Part shown: positions 36,017 through 50,747 of the stretch, in pieces
Numbering within the stretch: the first letter of the stretch is position 1
Layout: every line of letters begins with the position of its first letter
Assembly (NCBI RefSeq): GCF_041381155.1
Contig: NC_091142.1
Span: forward strand, 38,489,604-38,553,603
Origin: Argopecten irradians
Lineage: Eukaryota; Mollusca; Bivalvia; Pectinida; Pectinidae
Reading direction: 5' to 3'
DNA length: 64,000 bases
The notes under the pieces: model-generated
The model's input: only the letters and a program-made list of their open reading frames with translations
Database searches by the model: none
What the model was told of the DNA's origin: nothing
Program-made: the position numbers and the translations under genes

Positions 36017-37406
36017 TGTACAGTTAATGATAATTTCCAATACGTAGAAAAATATTTTACAATTGAAGTTTGATATTGCTTTTTTTTCAAAATTCTGAAG
36101 AAATATTTCTCAAAATTCATTTGTAGTTTCCTCTTTTTGCCTAGTTATTCAAGAGGCTTTTCAGGACTAATTCGAAACAAGGGCTTTGGCATTATATCTT
36201 AGAAAGAAGTGGTGGGGATGTTCTCAAACTTAATATCTCTCTTTCTTAAACTTCTTTTGAAATTACTTTCATATACAAGTAAATGTATTAGGCAATATTT
36301 TGAATTAACAACCTTTTAATAATCTTTTTAACAATCAATTAACGGTTATTTCTTAATGCAAACCTTCAAAACGGCACCCAGACATTGTCAAAATTCAATA
36401 TTGTATTTATCAATTTACATATGATTCCAACAATTAAATAGAATGCAAAGGTTATTACATGGACTTAAAGATTGTGATGCCTGTAAAATGGCTTTAGTAT
36501 ATGTCGCTGGCTAGGTGGTTTCTTTCAATTTTCCCTTGTGTATGGTTTTGGGTATATATCTATACAAGGCCACATCAAAATAGCCATTTTGCAGGAAACG
36601 GTATTGCTGCAGAATAGGAAACAGCACAGGATCTCACTTTTTAGTGATGATGACTTCGAATTGACATACGTGATGCAAGAAAGTATCTTGTTTGCAACGT
36701 TTGAATGGAAATAACCGTAACAATTTGTAATAATACTTGGATTTATTTCGTCTTTTTGTTAAACTTATACAATTTGATTTAACACAAATTTTTTGCGTTC
36801 CCGCACTCCAGTACTTATAAAATGCTGTGAAACCTGAATGAGAATAGAAATCAATTGTTTCCACACGAAAGTCTTACTTTTATTGTCTCTTGGACATACA
36901 TGTAAGGTTTATAAAGATATAAAAAAAAACTAGATATTTCTAGTTCCGTTGTGAAAAATAAGAAGATGCAAACCACTCTGTCGAAATCAATTGATGTGTT
37001 TTCTGTATTGTACAATAATTATTTCTTATACTTGTGCACATATCATCTTGCTAAAGTCAAGAAAACAAAGATTTCTTTCAATTTTCCTCATATACATTTT
37101 TATGGCTTCAAAAAATAGTTCTTTTGCAGGAAACAGAGCAGGATCCCAATTTAGATAATGACTTCGACTTCATATAGGTAATTTTAAAAGATGGTTAGTT
37201 ATCTATTATATAGTTACCTGTTTGATGTGTTTGAAGGGAAATAACCGTGACAATGTAATAACACTTGATTTCATTTCATCTTTTGTTTTAAAAATGTACA
37301 ATTTGATTTTAAAAAAATGGAAGTTCTGTTCAGGCTTTATTAATTTTACGGCATCCCTCAGCAGTACAATTAAACTTCTACTTTCAACGAGAATAAAATA
37401 TTAATC

Positions 37407-37487
37407 TGGCAGCGGTGGGATTCGAACCCACGCCTCAATGAGACTGGTGCCTAAAACCAGCGCCTTAGACCGCTCGGCCACGCTACC
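37407..37487 (-). tRNA. tRNA-Leu(UAG), array copy 3
   Basis: Same 81 nt; 1471 bp from copy 2. The spacer on its left has the alternative marker pair GAATTAAC + CACCCAG. Confidence 0.97.
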
Positions 37488-38882
37488 TGTACAGTTAATG
37501 ATAATTTCCAATACGTAGAAAAATATTTTTACAATTCAAGTTTGATATTGCTTTTTTTTCAAAATTCTGAAGAAATATTTCTCAAAATTCATTTGTAGTT
37601 TCCTCTTTTTGCCTAGTTATTCAAGAGGCTTTTCAGGACTAATTCGAAACAAGGGCTTTGGCATTATATCTTAGAAAGAAGCGGTGGGGTATTTCTCAAA
37701 CTTAATATCTCTCTTTCTTAAACTTCTTTTGAAATTACTTTCATATACAAGTAAATGTATTAGGCAATATTTTGATTTAACAACCTTTTAATAATCTTTT
37801 TAACAATCAATTAACGGTTATTTCTTAATGCAATCCTTCAAAACGGCACCTAGACATTGTCAAAATTCAATATTGTATTTATCAATTTACATATGATTCC
37901 AACAATTAAATAGAATGCAAAGGTTATTACATGGACTTAAAGATTGTGATGCCTGTAAAATGGCTTTAGTATATGTCGCTGGCTAGGTGGTTTCTTTCAA
38001 TTTTCCCTTGTGTATGGTTTTGGGTATATATCTATACAAGGCCACATCAAAATAGCCATTTTGCAGGAAACGGTACTGCTGCAGAATAGGAAACAGCACA
38101 GGATCTCACTTTTTAGTGATGATGACTTCGAATTGACATACGTGATGCAAGAAAGTATCTTGTTTGCAACGTTTGAATGGAAATAACCGTAACAATTTGT
38201 AATAATACTTGGATTTATTTCGTCTTTTTGTTAAACTTATACAATTTGATTTAACACAAATTTTTTGCGTTCCCGCACTCCAGTACTTATAAAATGCTGT
38301 GAAACCTGAATGAGAATAGAAATCAATTGTTTCCACACGAAAGTCTTACTTTTATTGTCTCTCTTGGACATACATGTAAGGTTTATAAAGATATAAAAAA
38401 AAAACTAGATATTTCTAGTTCCGTTGTGAAAAATAAGAAGATGCAAACCACTCTGTCGAAATCAATTGATGTGTTTTCTGTATTGTACAATAATTATTTC
38501 TTATACTTGTGCACATATCATCTTGCTAAAGTCAAGAAAACAAAGATTTCTTTCAATTTTCCTCATATACATTTTTATGGCTTCAAAAAATAGTTCTTTT
38601 GCAGGAAACAGAGCAGGATCCCAATTTAGATAATGACTTCGACTTCATATAGGTAATTTTAAAAGATGGTTAGTTATCTATTATATAGTTACCTGTTTGA
38701 TGTGTTTGAAGGGAAATAACCGTGACAATGTAATAACACTTGATTTCATTTCATCTTTTGTTTTAAAAATGTACAATTTGATTTTAAAAAAAATGGAAGT
38801 TCTGTTCAGGCTTTATTAATTTTACGGCATCCCTCAACAGTACAATTAAACTTCTACTTTCAACGAGAATAAAATATTAATC

Positions 38883-38963
38883 TGGCAGCGGTGGGATTCG
38901 AACCCACGCCTCAATGAGACTGGTGCCTAAAACCAGCGCCTTAGACCGCTCGGCCACGCTACC
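38883..38963 (-). tRNA. tRNA-Leu(UAG), array copy 4
   Basis: Same 81 nt; 1476 bp from copy 3. Left spacer markers GATTTAAC + CACCTAG; TCTCTCTTGG instead of TCTCTTGG near 38358 adds two bases to this unit. Confidence 0.97.
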
Positions 38964-40356
38964 TGTACAGTTAATGATAATTTCCAATACGTAGAAAAAT
39001 AATTTTACAATTCAAGTTTGATATTGCTTTTTTTTCAAAATTCTGAAGAAATATTTCTCAAAATTCATTTGTAGTTTCCTCTTTTTGCCTAGTTATTCAA
39101 GAGGCTTTTCAGGACTAATTCGAAACAAGGGCTTTGGCATTATATCTTAGAAAGAAGTGGTGGGGATTTCTCAAACTTAATATCTCTCTTTCTTAAACTT
39201 CTTTTGAAATTACTTTCATATACAAGTAAATGTATTAGGCAATATTTTGAATTAACAACCTTTTAATAATCTTTTTAACAATCAATTAACGGTTATTTCT
39301 TAATGCAAACCTTCAAAACGGCACCCAGACATTGTCAAAATTCAATATTGTATTTATCAATTTACATATGATTCCAACAATTAAATAGAATGCAAAGGTT
39401 ATTACATGGACTTAAAGATTGTGATGCCTGTAAAATGGCTTTAGTATATGTCGCTGGCTAGGTGGTTTCTTTCAATTTTCCCTTGTGTATGGTTTTGGGT
39501 ATATATCTATACAAGGCCACATCAAAATAGCCATTTTGCAGGAAACGGTATTGCTGCAGAATAGGAAACAGCACAGGATCTCACTTTTTAGTGATGATGA
39601 CTTCGAATTGACATACGTGATGCAAGAAAGTATCTTGTTTGCAACGTTTGAATGGAAATAACCGTAACAATTTGTAATAATACTTGGATTTATTTCGTCT
39701 TTTTGTTAAACTTATACAATTTGATTTAACACAAATTTTTGCGTTCCCGCACTCCAGTACTTATAAAATGCTGTGAAACCTGAATGAGAATAGAAATCAA
39801 TTGTTTCCACACGAAAGTCTTACTTTTATTGTCTCTTGGACATACATGTAAGGTTTATAAAGATATATAAAAAAAAAACTAGATATTTCTAGTTCCGTTG
39901 TGAAAAATAAGAAGATGCAAACCACTCTGTCGAAATCAATTGATGTGTTTTCTGTATTGTACAATAATTATTTCTTATACTTGTGCACATATCATCTTGC
40001 TAAAGTCAAGAAAACAAAGATTTCTTTCAATTTTCCTCATATACATTTTTATGGCTTCAAAAAATAGTTCTTTTGCAGGAAACAGAGCAGGATCCCAATT
40101 TAGATAATGACTTCGACTTCATATAGGTAATTTTAAAAGATGGTTAGTTATCTATTATATAGTTACCTGTTTGATGTGTTTGAAGGGAAATAACCGTGAC
40201 AATGTAATAACACTTGATTTCATTTCATCTTTTGTTTTAAAAATGTACAATTTGATTTTAAAAAAAATGGAAGTTCTGTTCAGGCTTTATTAATTTTACG
40301 GCATCCCTCAACAGTACAATTAAACTTCTACTTTCAACGAGAATAAAATATTAATC

Positions 40357-40437
40357 TGGCAGCGGTGGGATTCGAACCCACGCCTCAATGAGACTGGTGC
40401 CTAAAACCAGCGCCTTAGACCGCTCGGCCACGCTACC
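40357..40437 (-). tRNA. tRNA-Leu(UAG), array copy 5
   Basis: Same 81 nt; 1474 bp from copy 4. Left spacer markers GAATTAAC + CACCCAG. Confidence 0.97.
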
Positions 40438-41831
40438 TGTACAGTTAATGATAATTTCCAATACGTAGAAAAATATTTTTACAATTCAAGTTTGATATTG
40501 CTTTTTTTTCAAAATTCTGAAGAAATATTTCTCAAAATTCATTTGTAGTTTCCTCTTTTTGCCTAGTTATTCAAGAGGCTTTTCAGGACTAATTCGAAAC
40601 AAGGGCTTTGGCATTATATCTTAGAAAGAAGCGGTGGGGTATTTCTCAAACTTAATATCTCTCTTTCTTAAACTTCTTTTGAAATTACTTTCATATACAA
40701 GTAAATGTATTAGGCAATATTTTGATTTAACAACCTTTTAATAATCTTTTTAACAATCAATTAACGGTTATTTCTTAATGCAATCCTTCAAAACGGCACC
40801 TAGACATTGTCAAAATTCAATATTGTATTTATCAATTTACATATGATTCCAACAATTAAATAGAATGCAAAGGTTATTACATGGACCTTAAAGATTGTGA
40901 TGCCTGTAAAATGGCTTTAGTATATGTCGCTGGCTAGGTGGTTTCTTTCAATTTTCCCTTGTGTATGGTTTTGGGTATATATCTATACAAGGCCACATCA
41001 AAATAGCCATTTTGCAGGAAACGGTACTGCTGCAGAATAGGAAACAGCACAGGATCTCACTTTTTAGTGATGATGACTTCGAATTGACATACGTGATGCA
41101 AGAAAGTATCTTGTTTGCAACGTTTGAATGGAAATAACCGTAACAATTTGTAATAATACTTGGATTTATTTCGTCTTTTTGTTAAACTTATACAATTTGA
41201 TTTAACACAAATTTTTGCGTTCCCGCACTCCAGTACTTATAAAATGCTGTGAAACCTGAATGAGAATAGAAATCAATTGTTTCCACACGAAAGTCTTACT
41301 TTTATTGTCTCTTGGACATACATGTAAGGTTTATAAAGATATATAAAAAAAAACCTAGATATTTCTAGTTCCGTTGTGAAAAATAAGAAGATGCAAACCA
41401 CTCTGTCGAAATCAATTGATGTGTTTTCTGTATTGTACAATAATTATTTCTTATACTTGTGCACATATCATCTTGCTAAAGTCAAGAAAACAAAGATTTC
41501 TTTCAATTTTCCTCATATACATTTTTATGGCTTCAAAAAATAGTTCTTTTGCAGGAAACAGAGCAGGATCCCAATTTAGATAATGACTTCGACTTCATAT
41601 AGGTAATTTTAAAAGATGGTTAGTTATCTATTATATAGTTACCTGTTTGATGTGTTTGAAGGGAAATAACCGTGACAATGTAATAACACTTGATTTCATT
41701 TCATCTTTTGTTTTAAAAATGTACAATTTGATTTAAAAAAAATGGAAGTTCTGTTCAGGCTTTATTAATTTTACGGCATCCCTCAGCAGTACAATTAAAC
41801 TTCTACTTTCAACGAGAATAAAATATTAATC

Positions 41832-41912
41832 TGGCAGCGGTGGGATTCGAACCCACGCCTCAATGAGACTGGTGCCTAAAACCAGCGCCTTAGACCGCTC
41901 GGCCACGCTACC
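41832..41912 (-). tRNA. tRNA-Leu(UAG), array copy 6
   Basis: Same 81 nt; 1475 bp from copy 5. Left spacer markers GATTTAAC + CACCTAG. Confidence 0.97.
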
Positions 41913-43303
41913 TGTACAGTTAATGATAATTTCCAATACGTAGAAAAATATTTTTACAATTGAAGTTTGATATTGCTTTTTTTTTCAAAATTCTGAAGAA
42001 ATATTTCTCAAAATTCATTTGTAGTTTCCTCTTTTTGCCTAGTTATTCAAGAGGCTTTTCAGGACTAATTCGAAACAAGGGCTTTGGCATTATATCTTAG
42101 AAAGAAGCGGTGGGGTATTTCTCAAACTTAATATCTCTCTTTCTTAAACTTCTTTTGAAATTACTTTCATATACAAGTAAATGTATTAGGCAATATTTTG
42201 AATTAACAACCTTTTAATAATCTTTTTAACAATCAATTAACGGTTATTTCTTAATGAAATCCTTCAAAACGGCACCCAGACATTGTCAAAATTCAATATT
42301 GTATTTATCAATTTACATATGATTCCAACAATTAAATAGAATGCAAAGGTTATTACATGGACTTAAAGATTGTGATGCCTGTAAAATGGCTTTAGTATAT
42401 GTCGCTGGCTAGGTGGTTTCTTTCAATTTTCCCTTGTGTATAGTTTTGGGTATATATCTATACAAGGCCACATCAAAATAGCCATTTTGCAGGAAACAGT
42501 ATTGCTGCAGAATAGGAAACAGCACAGGATCTCACTTTTTAGTGATGATGACTTCGAATTGACATACGTGATGTAAGAAAGTATCTTGTTTGCAACGTTT
42601 GAATGGAAATAACCGTAACAATTTGTAATAATACTTGGATTTACTTTGTCTTTTTGTTAAACTTATACAATTTGATTTAACACAAATTTTTGCGTCCCCG
42701 CACTCCAGTACTTATAAAATGCTGTGAAACCTGAAAGAGAATATAAATCAATTGTTTCCACACGAAAGTCTTACTTTTATTGTCTCTTGGACATACATGT
42801 AAGGTTTATAAAGATATAAAAAAAACTAGATATTTCTAGTTCCGTTGTGAAAAATAAGAAGATGCAAACCACTCTGTCGAAATCAATTGATGTGTTTTCT
42901 GTATTGTACAATAATTATTTCTTATACTTGTGCACATATCATCTTGCTAAAGTCAAGAAAACAAAGATTTCTTTCAATTTTCCTCATATACATTTTTATG
43001 GCTTCAAAACATAGTTCTTTTGCAGGAAACAGAGCAGGATCCCAATTTAGATAATGACTTCGACTTCATATAGGTAATTTTAAAAGATGGTTAGTTATCT
43101 ATTATATAGTTACCTGTTTGATGTGTTTGAAGGGAAATAACCGTGACAATGTAATAACACTTGATTTCATTTCATCTTTTGTTTTAAAAATGTACAATTT
43201 GATTTTAAAAAAAATGGAAGTTCTGTTCAGGCTTTATTAATTTTACGGCATCCCTCAACAGTACAATTAAACTTCTACTTTCAACGAGAATAAAATATTA
43301 ATC

Positions 43304-43384
43304 TGGCAGCGGTGGGATTCGAACCCACGCCTCAATGAGACTGGTGCCTAAAACCAGCGCCTTAGACCGCTCGGCCACGCTACC
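43304..43384 (-). tRNA. tRNA-Leu(UAG), array copy 7
   Basis: Same 81 nt; 1472 bp from copy 6. Left spacer markers GAATTAAC + CACCCAG; this spacer has several private substitutions (for example GATGTAAGAAAG and TTTACTTTGTC). Confidence 0.97.
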
Positions 43385-44778
43385 TGTACAGTTAATGATA
43401 ATTTCCAATACGTAGAAAAATATTTTTACAATTGAAGTTTGATATTGCTTTTTTTTTCAAAATTCTGAAGAAATATTTCTCAAAATTCATTTGTAGTTTC
43501 CTCTTTTTGCCTAGTTATTCAAGAGGCTTTTCAGGACTAATTCGAAACAAGGGCTTTGGCATTATATCTTAGAAAGAAGCGGTGGGGTATTTCTCAAACT
43601 TAATATCTCTCTTTCTTAAACTTCTTTTGAAATTACTTTCATATACAAGTAAATGTATTAGACAATATTTTGATTTAACAACCTTTTAATAATCTTTTTA
43701 ACAATCAATTAACGGTTATTTCTTAATGCAATCCTTCAAAACGGCACCTAGACATTGTCAAAATTCAATATTGTATTTATCAATTTACATATGATTCCAA
43801 CAATTAAATAGAATGCAAAGGTTATTACATGGACTTAAAGATTGTGATGCCTGTAAAATGGCTTTAGTATATGTCGCTGGCTAGGTGGTTTCTTTCAATT
43901 TTCCCTTGTGTATGATTTTTGGGTATATATCTATACAAGGCCACATCAAAATAGCCATTTTGCAGGAAACGGTATTGCTGCAGAATAGGAAACAGCACAG
44001 GATCTCACTTTTTAGTGATGATGACTTCGAATTGACATACGTGATGCAAGAAAGTATCTTGTTTGCAACGTTTGAATGGAAATAACCGTAACAATTTGTA
44101 ATAATACTTGGATTTATTTCGTCTTTTTGTTAAACTTATACAATTTGATTTAACACAAATTTTTGCGTTCCCGCACTCCAGTACTTATAAAATGCTGTGA
44201 AACCTGAATGAGAATAGAAATCAATTGTTTCCACACGAAAGTCTTACTTTTATTGTCTCTTGGACATACATGTAAGGTTTATAAAGATATAAAAAAAAAA
44301 ACTAGATATTTCTAGTTCCGTTGTGAAAAATAAGAAGATGCAAACCACTCTGTCGAAATCAATTGATGTGTTTTCTGTATTGTACAATAATTATTTCTTA
44401 TACTTGTGCACATATCATCTTGCTAAAGTCAAGAAAACAAAGATTTCTTTCAATTTTCCTCATATCCATTTTTATGGCTTCAAAAAATAGTTCTTTTGCA
44501 GGAAACAGAGCAGGATCCCAATTTAGATAATGACTTCGACTTCATATAGGTAATTTTAAAAGATGGTTAGTTATCTATTATATAGTTACCTGTTTGATGT
44601 GTTTGAAGGGAAATAACCGTGACAATGTAATAACACTTGATTTCATTTCATCTTTTGTTTTAAAAATGTACAATTTGATTTAAAAAAAATGGAAGTTCTG
44701 TTCAGGCTTTATTAATTTTACGGCATCCCTCACCAGTACAATTAAACTTCTACTTTCAACGAGAATAAAATATTAATC

Positions 44779-44859
44779 TGGCAGCGGTGGGATTCGAACC
44801 CACGCCTCAATGAGACTGGTGCCTAAAACCAGCGCCTTAGACCGCTCGGCCACGCTACC
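44779..44859 (-). tRNA. tRNA-Leu(UAG), array copy 8
   Basis: Same 81 nt; 1475 bp from copy 7. Left spacer markers GATTTAAC + CACCTAG. Confidence 0.97.
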
Positions 44860-46246
44860 TGTACAGTTAATGATAATTTCCAATACGTAGAAAAATATTT
44901 TTACAATTCAAGTTTGATATTGCTTTTTTTTCAAAATTCTGAAGAAATATTTCTCAAAATTCATTTGTAGTTTCCTCTTTTTGCCTAGTTATTCAAGAGG
45001 CTTTTCAGGACTAATTCGAAACAAGGGCTTTGGCATTATATCTTAGAAAGAAGTGGTGGGGATTTTCTCAAACTTAATATCTCTCTTTCTTAAACTTCTT
45101 TTGAAATTACTTTCATATACAAGTAAATGTATTAGGCAATATTTTGAATTAACAACCTTTTAATAATCTTTTTAACAATCAATTAACGGTTATTTCTTAA
45201 TGCAAATCCTTCAAAACGGCACCCAGACATTGTCAAAATTCAATATTGTATTTATCAATTTACATATGATTCCAACAATTAAATAGAATGCAAAGGTTAT
45301 TACATGGACTTAAAGATTGTGATGCCTGTAAAATGGCTTTAGTATATGTCGCTGGCTAGGTGGTTTCTTTCAATTTTCCCTTGTGTATGGTTTTGGGTAT
45401 ATATCTATACAAGGCCACATCAAAATAGCCATTTTGCAGGAAACGGTACTGCTGCAGAATAGGAAACAGCACAGGATCTCACTTTTTAGTGATGATGACT
45501 TCGAATTGACATACGTGATGCAAGAAAGTATCTTGTTTGCAACGTTTGAATGGAAATAACCGTAACAATTTGTAATAATACTTGGATTTATTTCGTCTTT
45601 TTGTTAAACTTATACAATTTGATTTAACACAAATTTTTGCGTCCCCGCACTCCAGTACTTATAAAATGCTGTGAAACCTGAATGAGAATAGAAATCAATT
45701 GTTTCCACACGAAAGTCTTACTTTTATTGTCTCTTGGACATACATGTAAGGTTTATAAAGATATAAAAAAAACCTAGATGTTTCTAGTTCCGTTGTGAAA
45801 AATAAGAAGATGCAAACCACTGTCGAAATCATTGATTGTTTTCTGTATTGTACAATAATTATTTCTTATACTTGTGCACATATCATCTTGCTAAAGTCAA
45901 GAAAACAAAGATTTCTTTCAATTTTCCTCATATCCATTTTTATGGCTTCAAAAAATAGTTCTTTTGCAGGAAACAGAGCAGGATCCCAATTTAGATAATG
46001 ACTTCGACTTCATATAGGTAATTTTAAAAGATGGTTAGTTATCTATTATATAGTTACCTGTTTGATGTGTTTGAAGGGAAATAACCGTGACAATGTAATA
46101 ACACTTGATTTCATTTCATCTTTTGTTTTAAAAATGTACAATTTGATTTTAAAAAAATGGAAGTTCTGTTCAGGCTTTATTAATTTTACGGCATCCCTCA
46201 CCAGTACAATTAAACTTCTACTTTCAACGAGAATAAAATATTAATC

Positions 46247-46327
46247 TGGCAGCGGTGGGATTCGAACCCACGCCTCAATGAGACTGGTGCCTAAAACCAG
46301 CGCCTTAGACCGCTCGGCCACGCTACC
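46247..46327 (-). tRNA. tRNA-Leu(UAG), array copy 9
   Basis: Same 81 nt; 1468 bp from copy 8. Left spacer markers GAATTAAC + CACCCAG; small losses near 45822-45840 (CACTGTCGAAATCATTG) shorten the unit. Confidence 0.97.
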
Positions 46328-47721
46328 TGTACAGTTAATGATAATTTCCAATACGTAGAAAAATATTTTTACAATTGAAGTTTGATATTGCTTTTTTTTT
46401 CAAAATTCTGAAGAAATATTTCTCAAAATTCATTTGTAGTTTCCTCTTTTTGCCTAGTTATTCAAGAGGCTTTTCAGGACTAATTCGAAACAAGGGCTTT
46501 GGCATTATATCTTAGAAAGAAGTGGTGGGGATTTTCTCAAACTTAATATCTCTCTTTCTTAAACTTCTTTTGAAATTACTTTCATATACAAGTAAATGTA
46601 TTAGGCAATATTTTGATTTAACAACCTTTTAATAATCTTTTTAACAATCAATTAACGGTTATTTCTTAATGCAATCCTTCAAAACGGCACCTAGACATTG
46701 TCAAAATTCAATATTGTATTTATCAATTTACATATGATTCCAACAATTAAATAGAATGCAAAGGTTATTACATGGACTTAAAGATTGTGATGCCTGTAAA
46801 ATGGCTTTAGTATATGTCGCTGGCTAGGTGGTTTCTTTCAATTTTCCCTTGTGTATGGTTTTGGGTATATATCTATACAAGGCCACATCAAAATAGCCAT
46901 TTTGCAGGAAACGGTATTGCTGCAGAATAGGAAACAGCACAGGATCTCACTTTTTAGTGATGATGACTTCGAATTGACATACGTGATGCAAGAAAGTATC
47001 TTGTTTGCAACGTTTGAATGGAAATAACCGTAACAATTTGTAATAATACTTGGATTTATTTCGTCTTTTTGTTAAACTTATACAATTTGATTTAACACAA
47101 ATTTTTGCGTTCCCGCACTCCAGTACTTATAAAATGCTGTGAAACCTGAATGAGAATAGAAATCAATTGTTTCCACACGAAAGTCTTACTTTTATTGTCT
47201 CTTGGACATACATGTAAGGTTTATAAAGATATATAAAAAAAAAACCTAGATGTTTCTAGTTCCGTTGTGAAAAATAAGAAGATGCAAACCACTCTGTCGA
47301 AATCAATTGATGTGTTTTCTGTATTGTACAATAATTATTTCTTATACTTGTGCACATATCATCTTGCTAAAGTCAAGAAAACAAAGATTTCTTTCAATTT
47401 TCCTCATATACATTTTTATGGCTTCAAAAAATAGTTCTTTTGCAGGAAACAGAGCAGGATCCCAATTTAGATAATGACTTCGACTTCATATAGGTAATTT
47501 TAAAAGATGGTTAGTTATCTATTATATAGTTACCTGTTTGATGTGTTTGAAGGGAAATAACCGTGACAATGTAATAACACTTGATTTCATTTCATCTTTT
47601 GTTTTAAAAATGTACAATTTGATTTAAAAAAATGGAAGTTCTGTTCAGGCTTTATTAATTTTACGGCATCCCTCAACAGTACAATTAAACTTCTACTTTC
47701 AACGAGAATAAAATATTAATC

Positions 47722-47802
47722 TGGCAGCGGTGGGATTCGAACCCACGCCTCAATGAGACTGGTGCCTAAAACCAGCGCCTTAGACCGCTCGGCCACGCTA
47801 CC
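47722..47802 (-). tRNA. tRNA-Leu(UAG), array copy 10
   Basis: Same 81 nt; 1475 bp from copy 9. Left spacer markers GATTTAAC + CACCTAG. The strict alternation of markers ends after this unit. Confidence 0.97.
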
Positions 47803-49196
47803 TGTACAGTTAATGATAATTTCCAATACGTAGAAAAATATGTTTTACAATTGAAGTTTGATATTGCTTTTTTTTCAAAATTCTGAAGAAATATTTCTCA
47901 AAATTCATTTGTAGTTTCCTCTTTTTGCCTAGTTATTCAAGAGGCTTTTCAGGACTAATTCGAAACAAGGGCTTTGGCATTATATCTTAGAAAGAAGCGG
48001 TGGGGTATTTCTCAAACTTAATATCTCTCTTTCTTAAACTTCTTTTGAAATTACTTTCATATACAAGTAAATGTATTAGGCAATATTTTGATTTAACAAC
48101 CTTTTAATAATCTTTTTAACAATCAATTAACGGTTATTTCTTAATGCAATCCTTCAAAACGGCACCTAGACATTGTCAAAATTCAATATTGTATTTATCA
48201 ATTTACATATGATTCCAACAATTAAATAGAATGCAAAGGTTATTACATGGACTTAAAGATTGTGATGCCTGTAAAATGGCTTTAGTATATGTCGCTGGCT
48301 AGGTGGTTTCTTTCAATTTTCCCTTGTGTATGGTTTTGGGTATATATCTATACAAGGCCACATCAAAATAGCCATTTTGCAGGAAACGGTATTGCTGCAG
48401 AATAGGAAACAGCACAGGATCTCACTTTTTAGTGATGATGACTTCGAATTGACATACGTGATGCAAGAAAGTATCTTGTTTGCAACGTTTGAATGGAAAT
48501 AACCGTAACAATTTGTAATAATACTTGGATTTATTTCGTCTTTTTGTTAAACTTATACAATTTGATTTAACACAAATTTTTGCGTTCCCGCACTCCAGTA
48601 CTTATAAAATGCTGTGAAACCTGAATGAGAATAGAAATCAATTGTTTCCACACGAAAGTCTTACTTTTATTGTCTCTTGGACATACATGTAAGGTTTATA
48701 AAGAGATATAAAAAAAAACCTAGATATTTCTAGTTCCGTTGTGAAAAATAAGAAGATGCAAACCACTCTGTCGAAATCAATTGATGTGTTTTCTGTATTG
48801 TACAATAATTATTTCTTATACTTGTGCACATATCATCTTGCTAAAGTCAAGAAAACAAAGATTTCTTTCAATTTTCCTCATATACATTTTTATGGCTTCA
48901 AAAAATAGTTCTTTTGCAGGAAACAGAGCAGGATCCCAATTTAGATAATGACTTCGACTTCATATAGGTAATTTTAAAAGATGGTTAGTTATCTATTATA
49001 TAGTTACCTGTTTGATGTGTTTGAAGGGAAATAACCGTGACAATGTAATAACACTTGATTTCATTTCATCTTTTGTTTTAAAAATGTACAATTTGATTTA
49101 AAAAAAATGGAAGTTCTGTTCAGGCTTTATTAATTTTACGGCATCCCTCACCAGTACAATTAAACTTCTACTTTCAACGAGAATAAAATATTAATC

Positions 49197-49277
49197 TGGC
49201 AGCGGTGGGATTCGAACCCACGCCTCAATGAGACTGGTGCCTAAAACCAGCGCCTTAGACCGCTCGGCCACGCTACC
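49197..49277 (-). tRNA. tRNA-Leu(UAG), array copy 11
   Basis: Same 81 nt; 1475 bp from copy 10. Left spacer again GATTTAAC + CACCTAG. Confidence 0.97.
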
Positions 49278-50666
49278 TGTACAGTTAATGATAATTTCCA
49301 ATACGTAGAAAAATATTTTTACAATTGAAGTTTGATATTGCTTTTTTTCAAAATTCTGAAGAAATATTTCTCAAAATTCATTTGTAGTTTCCTCTTTTTG
49401 CCTAGTTATTCAAGAGGCTTTTCAGGACTAATTCGAAACAAGGGCTTTGGCATTATATCTTAGAAAGAAGCGGTGGGGTATTTCTCAAACTTAATATCTC
49501 TCTTTCTTAAACTTCTTTTGAAATTACTTTCATATACAAGTAAATGTATTAGGCAATATTTTGATTTAACAACCTTTTAATAATCTTTTTAACAATCAAT
49601 TAACGGTTATTTCTTAATGCAATCCTTCAAAACGGCACCTAGACATTGTCAAAATTCAATATTGTATTTATCAATTTACATATGATTCCAACAATTAAAT
49701 AGAATGCAAAGGTTATTACATGGACTTAAAGATTGTGATGCCTGTAAAATGGCTTTAGTATATGTCGCTGGCTAGGTGGTTTCTTTCAATTTTCCCTTGT
49801 GTATGGTTTTGGGTATATATCTATACAAGGCCACATCAAAATAGCCATTTTGCAGGAAACGGTACTGCTGCAGAATAGGAAACAGCACAGGATCTCACTT
49901 TTTAGTGATGATGACTTCGAATTGACATACGTGATGTAAGAAAGTATCTTGTTTGCAACGTTTGAATGGAAATAACCGTAACAATTTGTAATAATACTTG
50001 GATTTATTTCGTCTTTTTGTTAAACTTATACAATTTGATTTAACACAAATTTTTGCGTCCCCGCACTCCAGTACTTATAAAATGCTGTGAAACCTGAATG
50101 AGAATAGAAATCAATTGTTTCCACACGAAAGTCTTACTTTTATTGTCTCTTGGACATACATGTAAGGTTTATAAAGATATAAAAAAAACTAGATATTTCT
50201 AGTTCCGTTGTGAAAAATAAGAAGATGCAAACCACTCTGTCGAAATCAATTGATGTGTTTTCTGTATTGTACAATAATTATTTCTTATACTTGTGCACAT
50301 ATCATCTTGCTAAAGTCAAGAAAACAAAGATTTCTTTCAATTTTCCTCATATACATTTTTATGGCTTCAAAAAATAGTTCTTTTGCAGGAAACAGAGCAG
50401 GATCCCAATTTAGATAATGACTTCGACTTCATATAGGTAATTTTAAAAGATGGTTAGTTATCTATTATATAGTTACCTGTTTGATGTGTTTGAAGGGAAA
50501 TAACCGTGACAATGTAATAACACTTGATTTCATTTCATCTTTTGTTTTAAAAATGTACAATTTGATTAAAAAAAAAATGGAAGTTCTGTTCAGGCTTTAT
50601 TAATTTTACGGCATCCCTCAACAGTACAATTAAACTTCTACTTTCAACGAGAATAAAATATTAATC

Positions 50667-50747
50667 TGGCAGCGGTGGGATTCGAACCCACGCCTCAATG
50701 AGACTGGTGCCTAAAACCAGCGCCTTAGACCGCTCGGCCACGCTACC
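50667..50747 (-). tRNA. tRNA-Leu(UAG), array copy 12
   Basis: Same 81 nt; 1470 bp from copy 11. Left spacer GATTTAAC + CACCTAG, with GATGTAAGAAAG as in the spacer before copy 7. Confidence 0.97.
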
